NCBI GenBank assembly: GCA_030549175.1
Contig: JAUKUA010000001.1
Location: forward strand, 8,308,001 to 8,372,000
DNA length: 64,000 bases
Source: Lasiosphaeris hirsuta
Taxonomy: Eukaryota > Ascomycota > Sordariomycetes > Sordariales > Lasiosphaeriaceae
Reading direction: 5' to 3'
The notes under the pieces are model-generated. The model searched no databases. It was not told the origin of the DNA and was given only the letters and a program-made list of their open reading frames with translations. How positions within the stretch are numbered: position 1 is the stretch's first letter; every line of letters begins with the position of its first letter. The position numbers and the translations under genes are program-made. Below, piece after piece: positions 44,587-56,273 of this stretch.

Positions 44587-44969
44587 CATCTAATCAGATC
44601 ATCGATCAAGTCCACGGCAGTGCCCACTCGCTCGCAGTGAGGGGCCGGTGGCGTTCGTGGGGGGCCTTGGCTCTTGGCGCCCGCGGAGGCTCGTTTTTTT
44701 TTTTTCTGCGGCACGAGACGGGGGCGCGACGGACACCTTCCTTGGCGTATTCGTATATTTCCCACTCATCCGACCACCCGCATAGCCTTCGCACACACAG
44801 GGTACAAAAGCCCGATGTCGGGGCCATGCGTCGAATCAAAATGAGCATAGACAGAACGCCCCCGACCATTTTCCATGCCCTGAGAAAGCCACATTTGTTT
44901 CGTGCACCCCTGCAAGCAATCCGTATCATTAGCACCTGGAACTACTGTCATACCCGTCCGTCCTCCACC

Positions 44970-46112
44970 ATGTCCCAATTCTGGCCAAAGGGTGGATCCC
45001 CAGGCATTCTGCACCATTACGTACGTAGCCTCATCTTGATGCTTCTCAAGATTGAACAATCTCTGTCAGGAGTGTACTGACACTGACGGCAACAGACAGA
45101 GACCCTCATCACATTCGAGTTCACCTCGGGCACAGCCCCCCAACCACACAGCATCCTCTTCCTCGGCGGGCTTGGCGATGGCCTCGGCACAACCCCGTAC
45201 GCGTCCGACGTGGTCGACGGGCTGAAACCCACAGATTGGTCCTTCTTCACCCTCAACCTCACCTCCTCCTACCAATCATGGGGCCTAGGCTCTCTCGACC
45301 GCGACACCGACGAAATTGCCGCCTGTCTGAAGTACATCCAGGCCTACAAGACCGCCAAGTACGGCGCTAGCGGCAAGATTGTCTTGATGGGTCACTCCAC
45401 CGGCAGCCAGTGTGTGCTGCACTACCTGCACCGCCCAAACCCGCACATCAGCACGCCGGCCTGGGACTCAGATCTCGAGCACGTCAAGCGCCCGGTGCTG
45501 GATGGCGCTATCATGCAGGCGCCCGTGTCGGATCGGGAGGCGATTCTGTACATCGTGCGCGATGGGTTCCTGGGGAAGACGCCGAGTGAGATGCGGATGA
45601 CGTTGGATAAGCTGGTGGCCGTTTCCAGGGAGGCTGCTGCCCGAGAGGATCAGTCGACCGACGTCATTCTCCCGTTGACGCTGACGCCGACGTTTGGGTA
45701 TTCTCCTGCCACGCCCATCAGTGCGAGGAGGTTCTTGAGTCTGGCGAGCCCAGATAGTCCCCAGTCACCCAGCGAGGACGACTTATTCAGCTCGGACCTG
45801 AGCGATGAGCAGTTCGCAAGGACATTTGGCCAAATTGCGGACCGTGGGCTGTTGAGGAACAAGTTGATGGTCCTGATGTCGGGCAAGGACCAGGCGGTTC
45901 CTGAGTGGGTCAACAAGGAGAAGTTGCTGGCCAGGTTCGCCAAGGCCGCCGACAAGAACGGAGAGAGGCAAGTCTGGGATTCAGAGCGCAGTGGTTTGAT
46001 ACCGGGGGCTTCCCATGCGCTGAGCAATGACGACCAAGCGGAGCCGAGGAAGTTTCTCGTCAAGAAGGTCTTGTCGTATTTGGCTGAGGTCAAGGAGAGT
46101 GCCAGTGAGTAA
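44970..46112 (+). CDS. sidJ: siderophore hydrolase SidJ (DUF1749, alpha/beta-hydrolase)
   Basis: Exon 1 is 44970-45020 and exon 2 is 45096-46112. The intron (75 nt) runs from GTACGT to GCAACAG. The spliced start is MSQFWPKGGSPGILHHYTET, 355 aa in all. The alpha/beta-hydrolase features are SILFLGGLGDGLGTTPYASD (oxyanion region), the nucleophile elbow LMGHSTGSQCVLHYL with Ser at about 118, the acid region LMVLMSGKDQAVPEWV and the His region PGASHALSND. DUF1749 members in Aspergillus (SidJ) hydrolyse the ester bonds of fusarinine-type siderophores and their degradation products inside the cell. Its place next to sidD fits that role. Confidence 0.9.
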
Positions 46113-47294
46113 GCCTCGGATGGCACTCCCTTGGTGTTTGTGCTAAGCATTATCAGTGTCACAAAATAACCACGCATTTTGGTCCATAGAGGAGTCGTCT
46201 TCCATCTCTATTGCGCTGCATTTTGGTTTAGAATAGGATATTTAGAGTAGAGCAACTTGTGGATAATCGAGCCATCAAATGAAATGGGGATGACGTTTCA
46301 ATACCCATTTACCTAATTTATTCCACATTTGTGAACACTATTGGTTGAGTCAGTCTTTGGATTATAATGAAATATGTTGTTGGATGGGTGAAGATGCCTC
46401 TATGAATGATTATACTCACGCTGACAGTGTTATTAGGTCAGGTCAAAGGCGAGGTTGATAGTGTGGAAATGCACTTCAAGTTGAACATGAATGTATCTAA
46501 TGTCCACAGAAGATATTACCTGTGGCTTTGTAAAGGCAACATTGAACGGCACGGTATTCATTATCTCTTATGTAAGTAATTAGCTCCGAGGTCTCATCGA
46601 CGTTTGTCATGTGATGCTGTTCGCAAGTCAACAGCAGCGCTAATATTGTTAGACTTTAGGTCTTTTGTTTGTACCTTTCAAGTTCACTTCGCGAAGGCAT
46701 TCAATTTCTTCTTCAATATTGCCCGAGCACCTTACCGGCACACAATTTCGTCCATTTCATTTTCTTTTTATTAAAAAGGACGGAAATGACGTGGCCCATC
46801 GGTGAAAACTTAAAGAAGTTTACGTTATGAGTGCTGCCCTGAATCGTGGTTTCCTACAACAGAGTCCCACCTTATTTCAATTGTTGATCAAGAACTCGTC
46901 TGATCATTGGTGCAGCTGACACAGTGTGGCTTCATAAGGTATTTTATTCATCAGCTGGCTTTGGGAAAGTGTTGACAGAAACGAGCCCAGTCTCGCCTGC
47001 CTCACATTCCCTAGCAGGTAGGCTTTGACAAGTACTCAACCGTCAGCCAGTCGCCCCTTCCCAAGAAAGACCGTCTGATGGTCAGAACTTTGTTCTAGCC
47101 TAAAAGCCACCAAGTGAGCTAAAAGCACCACTTAAAAAAACGCGGGCCTGCGCCTCTGACTCGTCCTGTTAACTATCGCGATTTCCAGTCTTCAAAGCTT
47201 TGGCGTCCTTGACCGACAACAATCTGAGCAAATTTCCAGCGCGAACTCGGTTGCTGAGCGCAAAAATAATGGGCAAACCAAACACATCAAAGCA
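46113..47294. other. gene-free stretch, right border of the cluster
   Basis: AT-richer intergenic DNA without ORFs over about 40 codons and without iron-GATA sites. It looks like a natural cluster boundary. Confidence 0.5.
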
Positions 47295-49529
47295 ATGGAG
47301 CTTGCGCACATCGATTTCGCCAGCGGCACACATCCAGCGACGAAGCTGAGAGCCATCGACAATGCGACCGACATGCAGCAGGAGGTCGAGAGGGAGTGCG
47401 CCGCTATTGGCATCGCTCCCCCGCCCTACCGCCTCACCGAACTCATTGGAAAAGGCAGCTTCGGCCGCGTCTACAAGGCGACGGGCCCCAAACCTACCCA
47501 AACTGTTGCCGTCAAGATCATGAGTATTGAGGAGGGCGACATCGAGGCCCCCGGCCAGAGCGACACGTTCAGCGAGGTGCTCAAAGAGGTCAACACACTC
47601 AAACTGCTCAACGAAAGCGGGGCCAAGAATATCAACACCATCATTGACACTCTGCTTATTGGGCAGTCCATGTGGATGGTGACCGAGTACTGCGCTGGTG
47701 GCAGCGTCGCCACCCTGATGCGTCCAACCGGATCCCTGCTCGAGATGTGGATCGTTCCCATCCTGCGCGAGGTCGCCGAGGCCATTTTCTGGGTTCACGG
47801 CCAAGGCATTATCCATCGCGACATCAAGTGCGCCAACGTGCTCATCACAGAGGAGGGCGCCGTTCAGCTCTGTGATTTTGGAGTTGCTGGTACCCTCAGG
47901 TCAAGATTCGAGAAGAGGAGCACCGTGACTGGCACCCTCCATTGGATGGCTCCTGAACTCTTCGACGGCAATGTGTCCTACGGCAGTGAGGTTGACATCT
48001 GGGCGTTTGGGTCCATGGCTTTTGAGGCAGCGACCGGTCTTCCGCCCAACGCTGCCGCCATGTTTGATGTCGATCTATCCGACTTTGGTGATTATCTGCG
48101 CCGCTGTTCTCCCCGTCTCGAGGGCGACCAATTTTCCACACAGCTCAAAGATCTCATCACCTTCTGCATGGTTCCCGATCCTGCCAAACGTCCGCGAATT
48201 GAGCAGATCCAAAAACACCCCTACATCTTCGGCACCGCTGAGAGACGTCCGACGAGCACCCTCGCGCGTCTAGTCACATCCTACAGGGAGTGGGAGTCCC
48301 AAGGGGGTGACAGGAGGTCATTATTTTGTGCTGGGGGCGCTCAAGGCATCTCTAGCAGGGATATTTGTCCTATTCTCGATGAGGAGGGTTGGGATTACGG
48401 AACTGTGGACGAAGCCGACCAGGTGATTTTTGACCATGCCATGGAGAACGTCGACACCATCCCGGCACAGCCGTCTAAGCAGCGGCGTCGCCACGGCCGG
48501 CTCCATCAGCTCAAGATCCCGTCGGTCAAAGCACCACTAGAGAAGGCTTTTGATCCGCACACCATCTCCAACTATCGCGACCATGCCCGAGTTTTCTACA
48601 GGCTGGGTTCTGCGCCCACTCGGCTTTCGCTGCAAGGAAGCACCGACGAGGAGAATACCATTTGCGAGTCGCCCATCAAAACGAGCATCTCAGGGGAGTC
48701 CAGCTGTCCTAGCCAAGATGGAGACACCATCAAACCGCTTAGTCGAACCAACTCTAGCGACACGACCGCCACAAACCGCGGATTCGGTACCAACAAGACC
48801 CAAGATTGGAGCTTCCCCAAGAGTTCAGCCTCTTCAATCAGTCCTATCGACATGTCCTGCCCAGCCCTAACCTCCGACGGCGACGCCCTCTTCATCAGCA
48901 ACCCCGGGCCCCCCAGCGCCTTCCAAGAACCCCCTGTCCGCCCCAAGCTCCGGAGTGCCTCCAGTCGCGCCTCGGCCATGAGCCTCATTGATCTCGACGC
49001 CAGTCTCCCCACCCTGCCGGAAACAGGCCTCCCCATGATCTCCCCCATGACGCTCGATCCATCCCAGCCCGGCGCCAACGACAACACGTTCGAAGCCGCG
49101 TTCGCCTCTGTCGATGTCGTCTCCACCCAGCTTGCCGGCGCTCTGGAGCCCCACTCGCGCACTCCTTCGGACGAGTACATTACTCGCTACCGCGAGCCCT
49201 CACTCTATTTACGGTACAGCACGGCTGGTCTTAACTTCAGCGGCGAGGAGAACCCTCAGGTGGAGCAGGAGATGCGCTTACCAAGGATCGTACCCGGGTC
49301 GCGAACTGTTAGTGACGAGTCGGGTCGGAGTACGAGCGTTGGGAATTTGGGTCTCGGCGGGACGCGGCCCCCGCCGTTGCCGATGCCGCCAGCCGAAGAG
49401 GTCATCTTGGGGCTCGGGTCGAGGGAGGCGTTGAGGGATGAGGTGACGAGGTTGTTGGCGAGTATGAGCGAACATTTGCAGTATGCCGGGGATGTTATGG
49501 CGAGGATGGACGGGGGTGTGGGTAGGTAG
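47295..49529 (+). CDS. STE20/GCK-family protein kinase
   Basis: An intact single exon of 744 aa. The catalytic domain spans about residues 45-315: glycine loop IGKGSFGRVY (51-60), Lys in VAVKIM (K74), catalytic loop HRDIKCAN (D176), DFG (194-196), GTLHWMAPE (213-221, the GCK-type GTxxWMAPE) and DIWAFGSMAFE. The C-terminal half is Ser/Pro-rich with the block GDRRSLFCAGGAQG shortly after the kinase domain, a feature of the fungal Sid1/SepL-like or Ppk11-like GCK kinases. These act in septation or hyphal morphogenesis signalling. Which fungal orthologue this is needs a tree. All catalytic residues are present. Confidence 0.9.
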   Translation: MELAHIDFASGTHPATKLRAIDNATDMQQEVERECAAIGIAPPPYRLTELIGKGSFGRVYKATGPKPTQTVAVKIMSIEEGDIEAPGQSDTFSEVLKEVNTLKLLNESGAKNINTIIDTLLIGQSMWMVTEYCAGGSVATLMRPTGSLLEMWIVPILREVAEAIFWVHGQGIIHRDIKCANVLITEEGAVQLCDFGVAGTLRSRFEKRSTVTGTLHWMAPELFDGNVSYGSEVDIWAFGSMAFEAATGLPPNAAAMFDVDLSDFGDYLRRCSPRLEGDQFSTQLKDLITFCMVPDPAKRPRIEQIQKHPYIFGTAERRPTSTLARLVTSYREWESQGGDRRSLFCAGGAQGISSRDICPILDEEGWDYGTVDEADQVIFDHAMENVDTIPAQPSKQRRRHGRLHQLKIPSVKAPLEKAFDPHTISNYRDHARVFYRLGSAPTRLSLQGSTDEENTICESPIKTSISGESSCPSQDGDTIKPLSRTNSSDTTATNRGFGTNKTQDWSFPKSSASSISPIDMSCPALTSDGDALFISNPGPPSAFQEPPVRPKLRSASSRASAMSLIDLDASLPTLPETGLPMISPMTLDPSQPGANDNTFEAAFASVDVVSTQLAGALEPHSRTPSDEYITRYREPSLYLRYSTAGLNFSGEENPQVEQEMRLPRIVPGSRTVSDESGRSTSVGNLGLGGTRPPPLPMPPAEEVILGLGSREALRDEVTRLLASMSEHLQYAGDVMARMDGGVGR

Positions 49530-50586
49530 GTAGAAGGTGACTTGGGGTGTCATGTGTGCCGTGTCAAGGGGTGGAAGGGAGAAGTGAAAGATGGATTATG
49601 TGTTGTGGGTGTAAGCTAATGGAGTTTGTGCAATAAACTTAGAACCTTTCACTCTACAAACGACGATAGCGACGTTATCACGATATTCTGTCAATTCAGC
49701 AATTGAGTTCCCAGCTGTTTATTCCCAACTGCCAGTGCGCATTTGTTGGACATCCTGACGCAGCTCTCCCCATTGCAACGTGAAGCCCTGAGCGGGGTCA
49801 AGACTTCTCTTTCGAGTCCACCATGACAAAGCTCCCCCGCTCACCAACCTCACCGCCGCCGAATCATCCAGCACTCGATATCACGGGGATGCTCAAACAC
49901 TCTTCAAAACTTGCTTCCAGGCAAACATATGTCGGTCGGATCACCACCGAGCCAATGATAATTAACGTCAACACACTCGGATGAGATAGATCAGTTATAC
50001 CCAGAGGCCTATTGCAGCATTGGCGGGGCCTTGTGCAAAGAAAATGAACGAACACAGACAGCCTCGCTTTGCTCCAGCTCCCCGAGGGGTAGCGTTTCCC
50101 CCATGGCGTGATGCGGGAGGCAGAGCTGCAGGTCTTGTACGCCCCCGAACTGTGCGCAAGACAGTGATTGGCGAGAAGCGGCCCGTTGGACCCGGTGTTG
50201 CGTTGGCTCCCCGTCAGCACAGACAAGCAAATCACAGCTCTGTAGCACTAAAAGTGCAGTATTGGAGGTCGACCACTGGGCCATGGCCCGTTTGCAAAAA
50301 CAAGCTGGCTCGACTTGTCTCCGTAATAACCAGGCATCGATGCAGCTGTTGTTTGCTGGCAGGCGAAGGGAAGCCTGATGTTGCCAGCACCCCGGCCCGA
50401 GATACCTAACATCAAGTCGGACTATTAGAGTCGAAGGCCACCACGTCGACCCCGAGCCTCTCTCGTTTCCCTTTTCAGATCGTTAATTACACCTCAGACT
50501 GAGCTGAGCGTTCCAGATCAAATACTCCATCCTAGACACTACCAATTTCGACCTATGAGAACGACACCAAAAGACTCTCCAATACG
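49530..50586. other. gene-free stretch
   Basis: No gene, RNA or repeat that I can support. It includes the promoter side of the BTB gene. Confidence 0.4.
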
Positions 50587-53500
50587 ATGGCAGGTGAAAG
50601 CGGTTCATCCCAAGCCTCTGTCTCATTGGGTGGGGACACAACGGCCCATGTCGACGACCCCAAGCCCACCAGTTTCGAAACCTCGTAAGTTGCACGAACC
50701 CGCCGCCGACACGATTCCGCTCGCTAACAGTCGATGCCAGCCCCTATTGCAGCCCCCTCATCCGACTCCGATTTGCGTCCGGAAAGCCGCACTCGGTCCA
50801 TCGTATCTTTCTCCAACAACACCCCAAACTCGCCCTCCTGCTCGACCCCTTCACGATAAAACTCGACCTGGACCAAATTTCGCCCTCGGCCGGCCACATC
50901 CTGATCCAATACCTCTACACGGGCAGATATCAGGCACTGCGATGGAAGGCGCCGCCTACGGGCCCCGAGGCCGACACGGGCATGCTCAAGGTGGCCTTCC
51001 AGGTGTACACGCTCGCGCGCGACTACGAGGTGGCCGGGCTGGAGCAGCTGGCGCGCGAGCAGATCTCGGCCCTCAGCGCGGCGATTGACGCCTTCGCCGT
51101 CATCGACGTGGTCAAGGAGACGTACCCGTCGCTGGTCGGCGACGACGCCTGGTTCCCCGGCTTCATCAAGGCGCGCATCAAGGCCGCCTTCGAGGACCCC
51201 AAGGCGCTGATGGCCGCCTCCGCCGACACCTTCCCCGCCGACTTCCGCGACGGCGTCTCCGTCACCAAGGTCATCCTGCGTGGCGTCCTCGAGGCCTACT
51301 CGGAGAAGGTCGAGTCGCTGAGCGCCACCGGCCCCGGCTCGTTTGTCGAGGCGGGCGCCGATGAGGAGGGCTTGTTCACGCCGCTGACGGAGCAGTTCCC
51401 CGAGGACGATCTGATCCTCGTCGGCGCCCGGGGGGAGCCCGCCGGCTTCGCCGTCAGGGTCGAGGAGGCGTCGCCTACCAGGGCGCGCGGCGGGCAGGAC
51501 TTTGCCTATTCCAGGTTCCCATTCCCGTCTACCTTGTCGGCGCTCGCCGCGCGGGATGACGTGGACGGTGCGGACGCGCGTAGCGAGGTGTCGGTCTACG
51601 AGCTAGCCCCGGAGCCCGAGTGTTTCGAGGGCGACTCTTGGGACGACGTCACGCCTGCTGGGGCGGATTCTGTCCGATCGCTCGCTGTGGAGGAGGACGC
51701 AGTCGCCGTCGATATCCCTCTGTACTTGAGGAACATGCCCTCCTCAGGCGCGTGGCCCGAGCCTGCCCTGGAGGACACCCCTTCTCCGCCTGCGCAGGAT
51801 GAACCCGCCGCCGAAGAGCCGGTCCGGGAGCTGGCCCGGGAGGAGATCCACGTCAGCGAACAGCCAGCTCAAGAATCGAAACCTGAGACCGACCCCATGG
51901 ATATCTCTGAGCCTGCGGCAGTTCTTGAAGCTGTCATCGAGCCGGTGCACGAAGTTGAGCCCGAAATCGTGACGGTGGAGCCCCCGGTACCCATCGAAGC
52001 GCCTATTCACGAGGCTCCTACGGTGGAAGAGGTGGTTATTGATGTGTTAGACCCGGCACCTGAGCCACAAGGTGGGGTGGTGTTGGAGACCGTGGCCATC
52101 CTTGGCGAGACTGCTCCCGTGGTCGAAAGCCAGGTCCCGCAGGAGCCCGACGCCCTGCCGCTGCCGGAGGTCGAGCTAGCGGCTGTGGTGGAAAAGGGGG
52201 GAAAGAAGTCGAGGGTTTGGGACGCGGAGCTTGTGCCAGAGCCGGTGCCAGAGCCAAAGAGTCATCCGGAGCCGGTCCGCAACCTCTTCGATCTTTTGAT
52301 AGCAGAAACGAGGGGGGGAAAGGAGCCGGAGCTAACGTCGGAGCTGGTACCGGAGACGGTACCGGAGCCCGAATCCAAGCCGATCTCTACCCTCTTTGAT
52401 GTTTTGGACACTCCAGATGCGAGTCCTTGGCATGATTCCGAGCCTGAACCTGAGCCCGAAATAGTGGACAATGACTTCAACACGTGGGGCGTGAAAAAGA
52501 AGGGCAAAAAGAAGAAGAGCAAAGAAAGTGTCGAGGAGGAGCTTACACCGGAGCTCGAGCCTGAGACCTTCGGTGCACTGGCAGTGAAGATCAGGAAGAT
52601 TAGAATCAAGGAGATCGTTGAGGAGCAGCCTGCAGCTGAGCTCGAGCAGGCGCCCGAGGTCGTACGGCTGGAGGTTGAGCCCGAGCCGCCCGCTGATGAG
52701 GGCGTGAAAAGGAAAAGCAAGAAGAAAAAGGCGAGTATTTGGGATGATCCCATAGCCGAGCCTCAGCCTGAGGTGGAGCCGGAACCACGGCCAATACTCG
52801 AGGCCGGTCTCGATGCTGGTGTTGAACCAGCTCCGACTCTCAAGAAGAAGGTGCCCCCACCTGTGCCCTCAACTAAGTCGAAGCCAACGCCACAGCCACG
52901 GCCAACACTCGAGGCCGAGCCCGATGCCAGCGTTGAACCAGTTCCGACTCTCAAAAAGAAGAAGAAGAAGGTGGGCTTCCCGAGTGAGCTGGTCGCGCCC
53001 GAGCCCGAGTCGGAGCTGACACCCTCACCGGCAGCTGAGTCTGAACCACTGACATCCCCGGAGCTCCCCCTCAACACCGGCCCTGAGGAAGCCCCCATCC
53101 CCAAGCTGAAGAAGAAGAAGAAGACAGCCGACATTTGGGGCCTCCCGCCCGTGCCGGAGGTGCTACCAGTGCCCGAGCAGCCGTCCCCGGCCGCACCCGC
53201 CGAGCCGACCTCGTCCCCGGCGCCCGTCAAGCCATCGAAGGGCGAGGTCAACGTGTGGGGGTTCGTGGTGGACCCGACACCGGCGCCTAAGCCCGACCTA
53301 ATCGCGTGGGGCGCCCCGGTGCCCTACAGCAAGACGCGGAAGAGCATCTTCGACAACAATGCGCCACCCGAGCCCACGCCGGTGCCGACGCCAACGCCCG
53401 AGGAGAACCCGTGGCTGGCCTTTGCTGGCAGCGGGACGCCGACGAAGAGGAAGAAGGCCAGGACTTTTAGTCCGGAGCCCGCCGCGGCCGTGGAGATGGC

Positions 53501-53681
53501 GCCAATCGATACTAGTGTTAGTGGGAGTAGCAGCGGGTTTGGCGGCCTGTTTGGGGCGCGGAACGCCCAGACGGAGTCCCCTGCCGCCCTCACGGGGCCG
53601 AGGGGAGGGGAAGACCCCTGGGGTTTTTGGGGCGCGCGCAGGGGGAGTGTTTCGAGAGTGACTCCGAGGAAGACGCTTTAG
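50587..53681 (+). CDS. BTB/POZ-domain protein with long Glu/Pro and Lys-rich tail
   Basis: Exon 1 is 50587-50684 and exon 2 is 50741-53681; the 56-nt intron has a GTAAGT donor, a GCTAAC branch site and a TGCCAG acceptor. The product is 1012 aa. Residues about 34-150 form a BTB domain in the fungal style: SPLIRLRFASGKPHSVHRIF (the usual intracellular-protein strand and core His), LDPFTIKLDLDQISPSAGHI, YLYTGRYQAL and YTLARDYEVAGLEQLARE. The rest is low complexity: Glu/Pro runs (PEPVPEPKSHPEP) alternating with Lys clusters and a Trp-Gly or Trp-Asp (KKGKKKKSKE, RKSKKKKASIWDDP, LKKKKKTADIWGLP). The tail is probably disordered. The BTB fold suggests an adaptor or oligomer; no partner can be named. 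Confidence 0.88.
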
Positions 53682-53864
53682 GGGGGGAGGGGTGGGGGGG
53701 GGTTGATGAGGGTATTGGGAAGGGGTGTTGGCATCTTTGTATTGTTGTATCAAGCTATTGTTTTACGTTTCTGTTTGGTTGGTAATCCAATGGTACAATT
53801 ATGATATTTGGTAATGAAAAACGATTCACAGATTGGGCGGCAATATTTATAGTAGTTTTGACTT

Positions 53865-53934
53865 CAGACACAGTCACACTGGCTTCATAGTAGGATAGGC
53901 AGACACAGTCACACTGGCTTCATAGTAGGATAGG
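53865..53934 (+). repeat. 35-bp perfect tandem duplication
   Basis: Two identical copies beginning CAGACACAGTCACACTGGCT and ending ATAGG. Perfect identity suggests a recent event. Confidence 0.95.
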
Positions 53935-55032
53935 TACCTACCTCTTTAGTCACCCCCCACAACATTTTCTGACCAAGCCCGGATTAGTCGCAGAGCCTGA
54001 GCAAGAGGTGAGGCAAAGCGAGCACCTCCCTGAGCCGAGGTGAGTTCGGCTATAGTTACCGTGATTTAAAATCGGGCCGCTCCTGAACCCAGTTTTGGGG
54101 CACCGGTCCACCAAGTTCTACCGTTTTCCTTTGGCCATATAAGTAACCACGGTTAACAGAACTACTGAAACTACCGCTCGTTCTCTGTCACACTGCTGGC
54201 TCACATCGCCGTCGCAGCTGACACCGGCTGACGGCCTGGCCAAAAGGCCGGGACTGGCATCGGCCGCAAACCTCCGTACCAAGGCAGCCACCATAGGATT
54301 CAATTGGGCCAACACTTCCCTGGCTAGTAGGAACGGATACCCTAGATGGTTGGGTCTGGTAGGTGGCCATGTGGCCAGCGGTTGCAGAGATGCCTAAGCG
54401 TGGAGGCATCTGGGGATATCCTAGTATCTTGTACCTAGTGCATAAGAAGGCTGGGCGAAGCCCCGTCCTCGAGTACTTCCTCTCTTCCTTCTTCATGCCT
54501 TTGGCAAACAAGAGCTTAAAAAGAATATCGGCTGAACCCCCCTTGTCTTCCACACTTGACATCTTGATCCACACCTCCTTGAATTTCAATTTTCTACACT
54601 ACAGATATAATGCCACAATACTGACTGTACCTAGGTATAGAACACAGGTTAAACTACATGGTGAAGAACCACAACTAACCCGCTATGTCACAAAACACGT
54701 ACATTTACACACTTTAGAAGTCTTACAAGACTACGACTGGCGTAGAACTCAGATCGTCAGATCGAAGGTAACGGGATTTATTCTTAATAACTATATTTGA
54801 AATTTTACCGTTTAAAGCTTTCTGTGTACATACACAGGTTGAGTTAATAAAGTTAAACAAAAAAAGATTCTCTGGAGTCCAACTTTATCAGGGACAATAG
54901 ACTGTAATGTTGCAATTTTAGATGTAGGAAAGTGGGGACACTAGAAATAGGCCACCGCTATCTGCCCCAAAACCTATCCCTCGTCCGTAAAGTTGACAAT
55001 TTTGTAGTATGGTGAGCTGGGGGTGAGCAATC

Positions 55033-55065
55033 GTGAGCCGAAGGTGAGCCGAAGGTGAGCCGAAG
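55033..55065 (+). repeat. 11-bp tandem repeat, 3 copies
   Basis: GTGAGCCGAAG three times, with related GTGAGC and GTGAAGCGAGCC pieces on either side. Confidence 0.9.
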
Positions 55066-55486
55066 GTGAAGCGAGCCTGATTTTAGGCCAACTATCTTCG
55101 GATGACGCTTATTCTTTTTAGCGACCGACTAGAATACCTAGGTAGCTTAGGTAGGTCAACTTGGTGCCTAGGTGCAGTATTTGCCACGCTTTCCACCCAC
55201 TTGACGCCTGTTTCATTGCTCAACTGGCTTGTTGACCACCAATATCCCCCACATTCTCAGAGGCTCCAACAAACTTTCCTTCCCATCTATCAACCCCATC
55301 AGTGTCCCAAGTTCTAACGAGGCTGCCTCGAACCACTTGGGGATGCCTTAGCTGAACAGCCTTCACTACCGTATCTGGTAACGCGATGTTGATCTACTTA
55401 AGGGTAGATACCTATAGGCTATCCAGCTATTAGCTCGGAAACAGGAAAAGAGAATTTATCTTGAAGTTAAAGAGGGTGCGTTACGG

Positions 55487-56273
55487 TCAATACAGTTCGG
55501 GGGACGGTAGCCTGTGCGGGACGGGGAACGGTCCGTATCCCCCGTGGCCGTAGTTCTCCAAAGTCCCCCCGGGGGAAGCAAAAGTAATGCCGCGGCCCCC
55601 TACAATTGCTTCGACCAAGTCAAAATCCCCGTGATTTGCTGTTTCCCATCTCCAGGCTAGCTCAGGGAATTGTCTTCCAAAGGCAAAAGGGGGCAAGAAT
55701 GCTTGGAATGCCAAAGGGTCTTCCTGGCGGCAATTGCCGTGCCGCATTTTGCAATGGTCGCTCGTTGAAGGTGAGGCGGTGCGAGTCCCAAAAATAGCAG
55801 CTTCTGAAGCGTCCGAGGGCCTGGAGAAAGCCGTCAAGAGTGTCCTGGATATGGACAACTAGCTCTAAAAACCTCAAGATGGCAGATGATTGCCAGTGAC
55901 TCGGAAACCAGCGGCGAAGTACCAGTGGCCCGCCAATAGCAAGAGTGTAAGTCAGCACGAAGTCGCTGGGTCTTTGTAGCAATGCAGACGTGATTGGGAC
56001 GATGGGAACCCGAAGTTTGATGAGATTTGAGTATATATTCCACCAAATGTGTTGCCAATCTGGGCTCCGTACGATAATGAAGTTGTTCTTGGCTCTTGTC
56101 AGGAAAGGGTTTGACTCGTCGTAGATTTGGCGACAGGTTCGGAGGAGGACAATCTTGCCAGCGATGTTGGGGCGGAATAGCCTGTTCTCTCCTGAAGGGT
56201 CTGACTTGGGGCTTCTCAGGGAGTGCGGTAATGAAGACAATAATTCCATTGTGCTTTGTTTGCTTGAAACCAA
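55487..56273 (-). pseudogene. fungal F-box-type/DUF protein gene, frameshifted
   Basis: The frame from 56273 reads KIVLLRTCRQIYDESNPFLT, the block that follows the F-box-like start in many fungal DUF proteins (LLxTCRQIYxEAxPxLY). It continues for about 200 codons to HRLTFNERPLQN. Near 55750 the sensible text moves to another frame (QAFLPPFAFGRQFPELAWRW, then ETANHGDFDLVEAIVGG) and ends at 55487. No good splice pair explains the change, so I call it a frameshift. An early F-box itself is not visible. Confidence 0.5.

Larger units (their letters stand above)
43495..44969. promoter_or_regulatory. shared sidD-sidJ upstream region
   Basis: 1.5 kb between divergent start codons. It contains an iron-GATA site (44578) nearer to sidJ and a 10-bp tandem repeat. 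Open frames here, including one of 213 codons at 43627-44268, lack family features. Confidence 0.55.
53682..55486. other. gene-free stretch with two tandem repeats
   Basis: AT-rich. The only sizeable frame (54363-54800) has no family features. Two perfect tandem repeats are listed separately. Confidence 0.45.
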
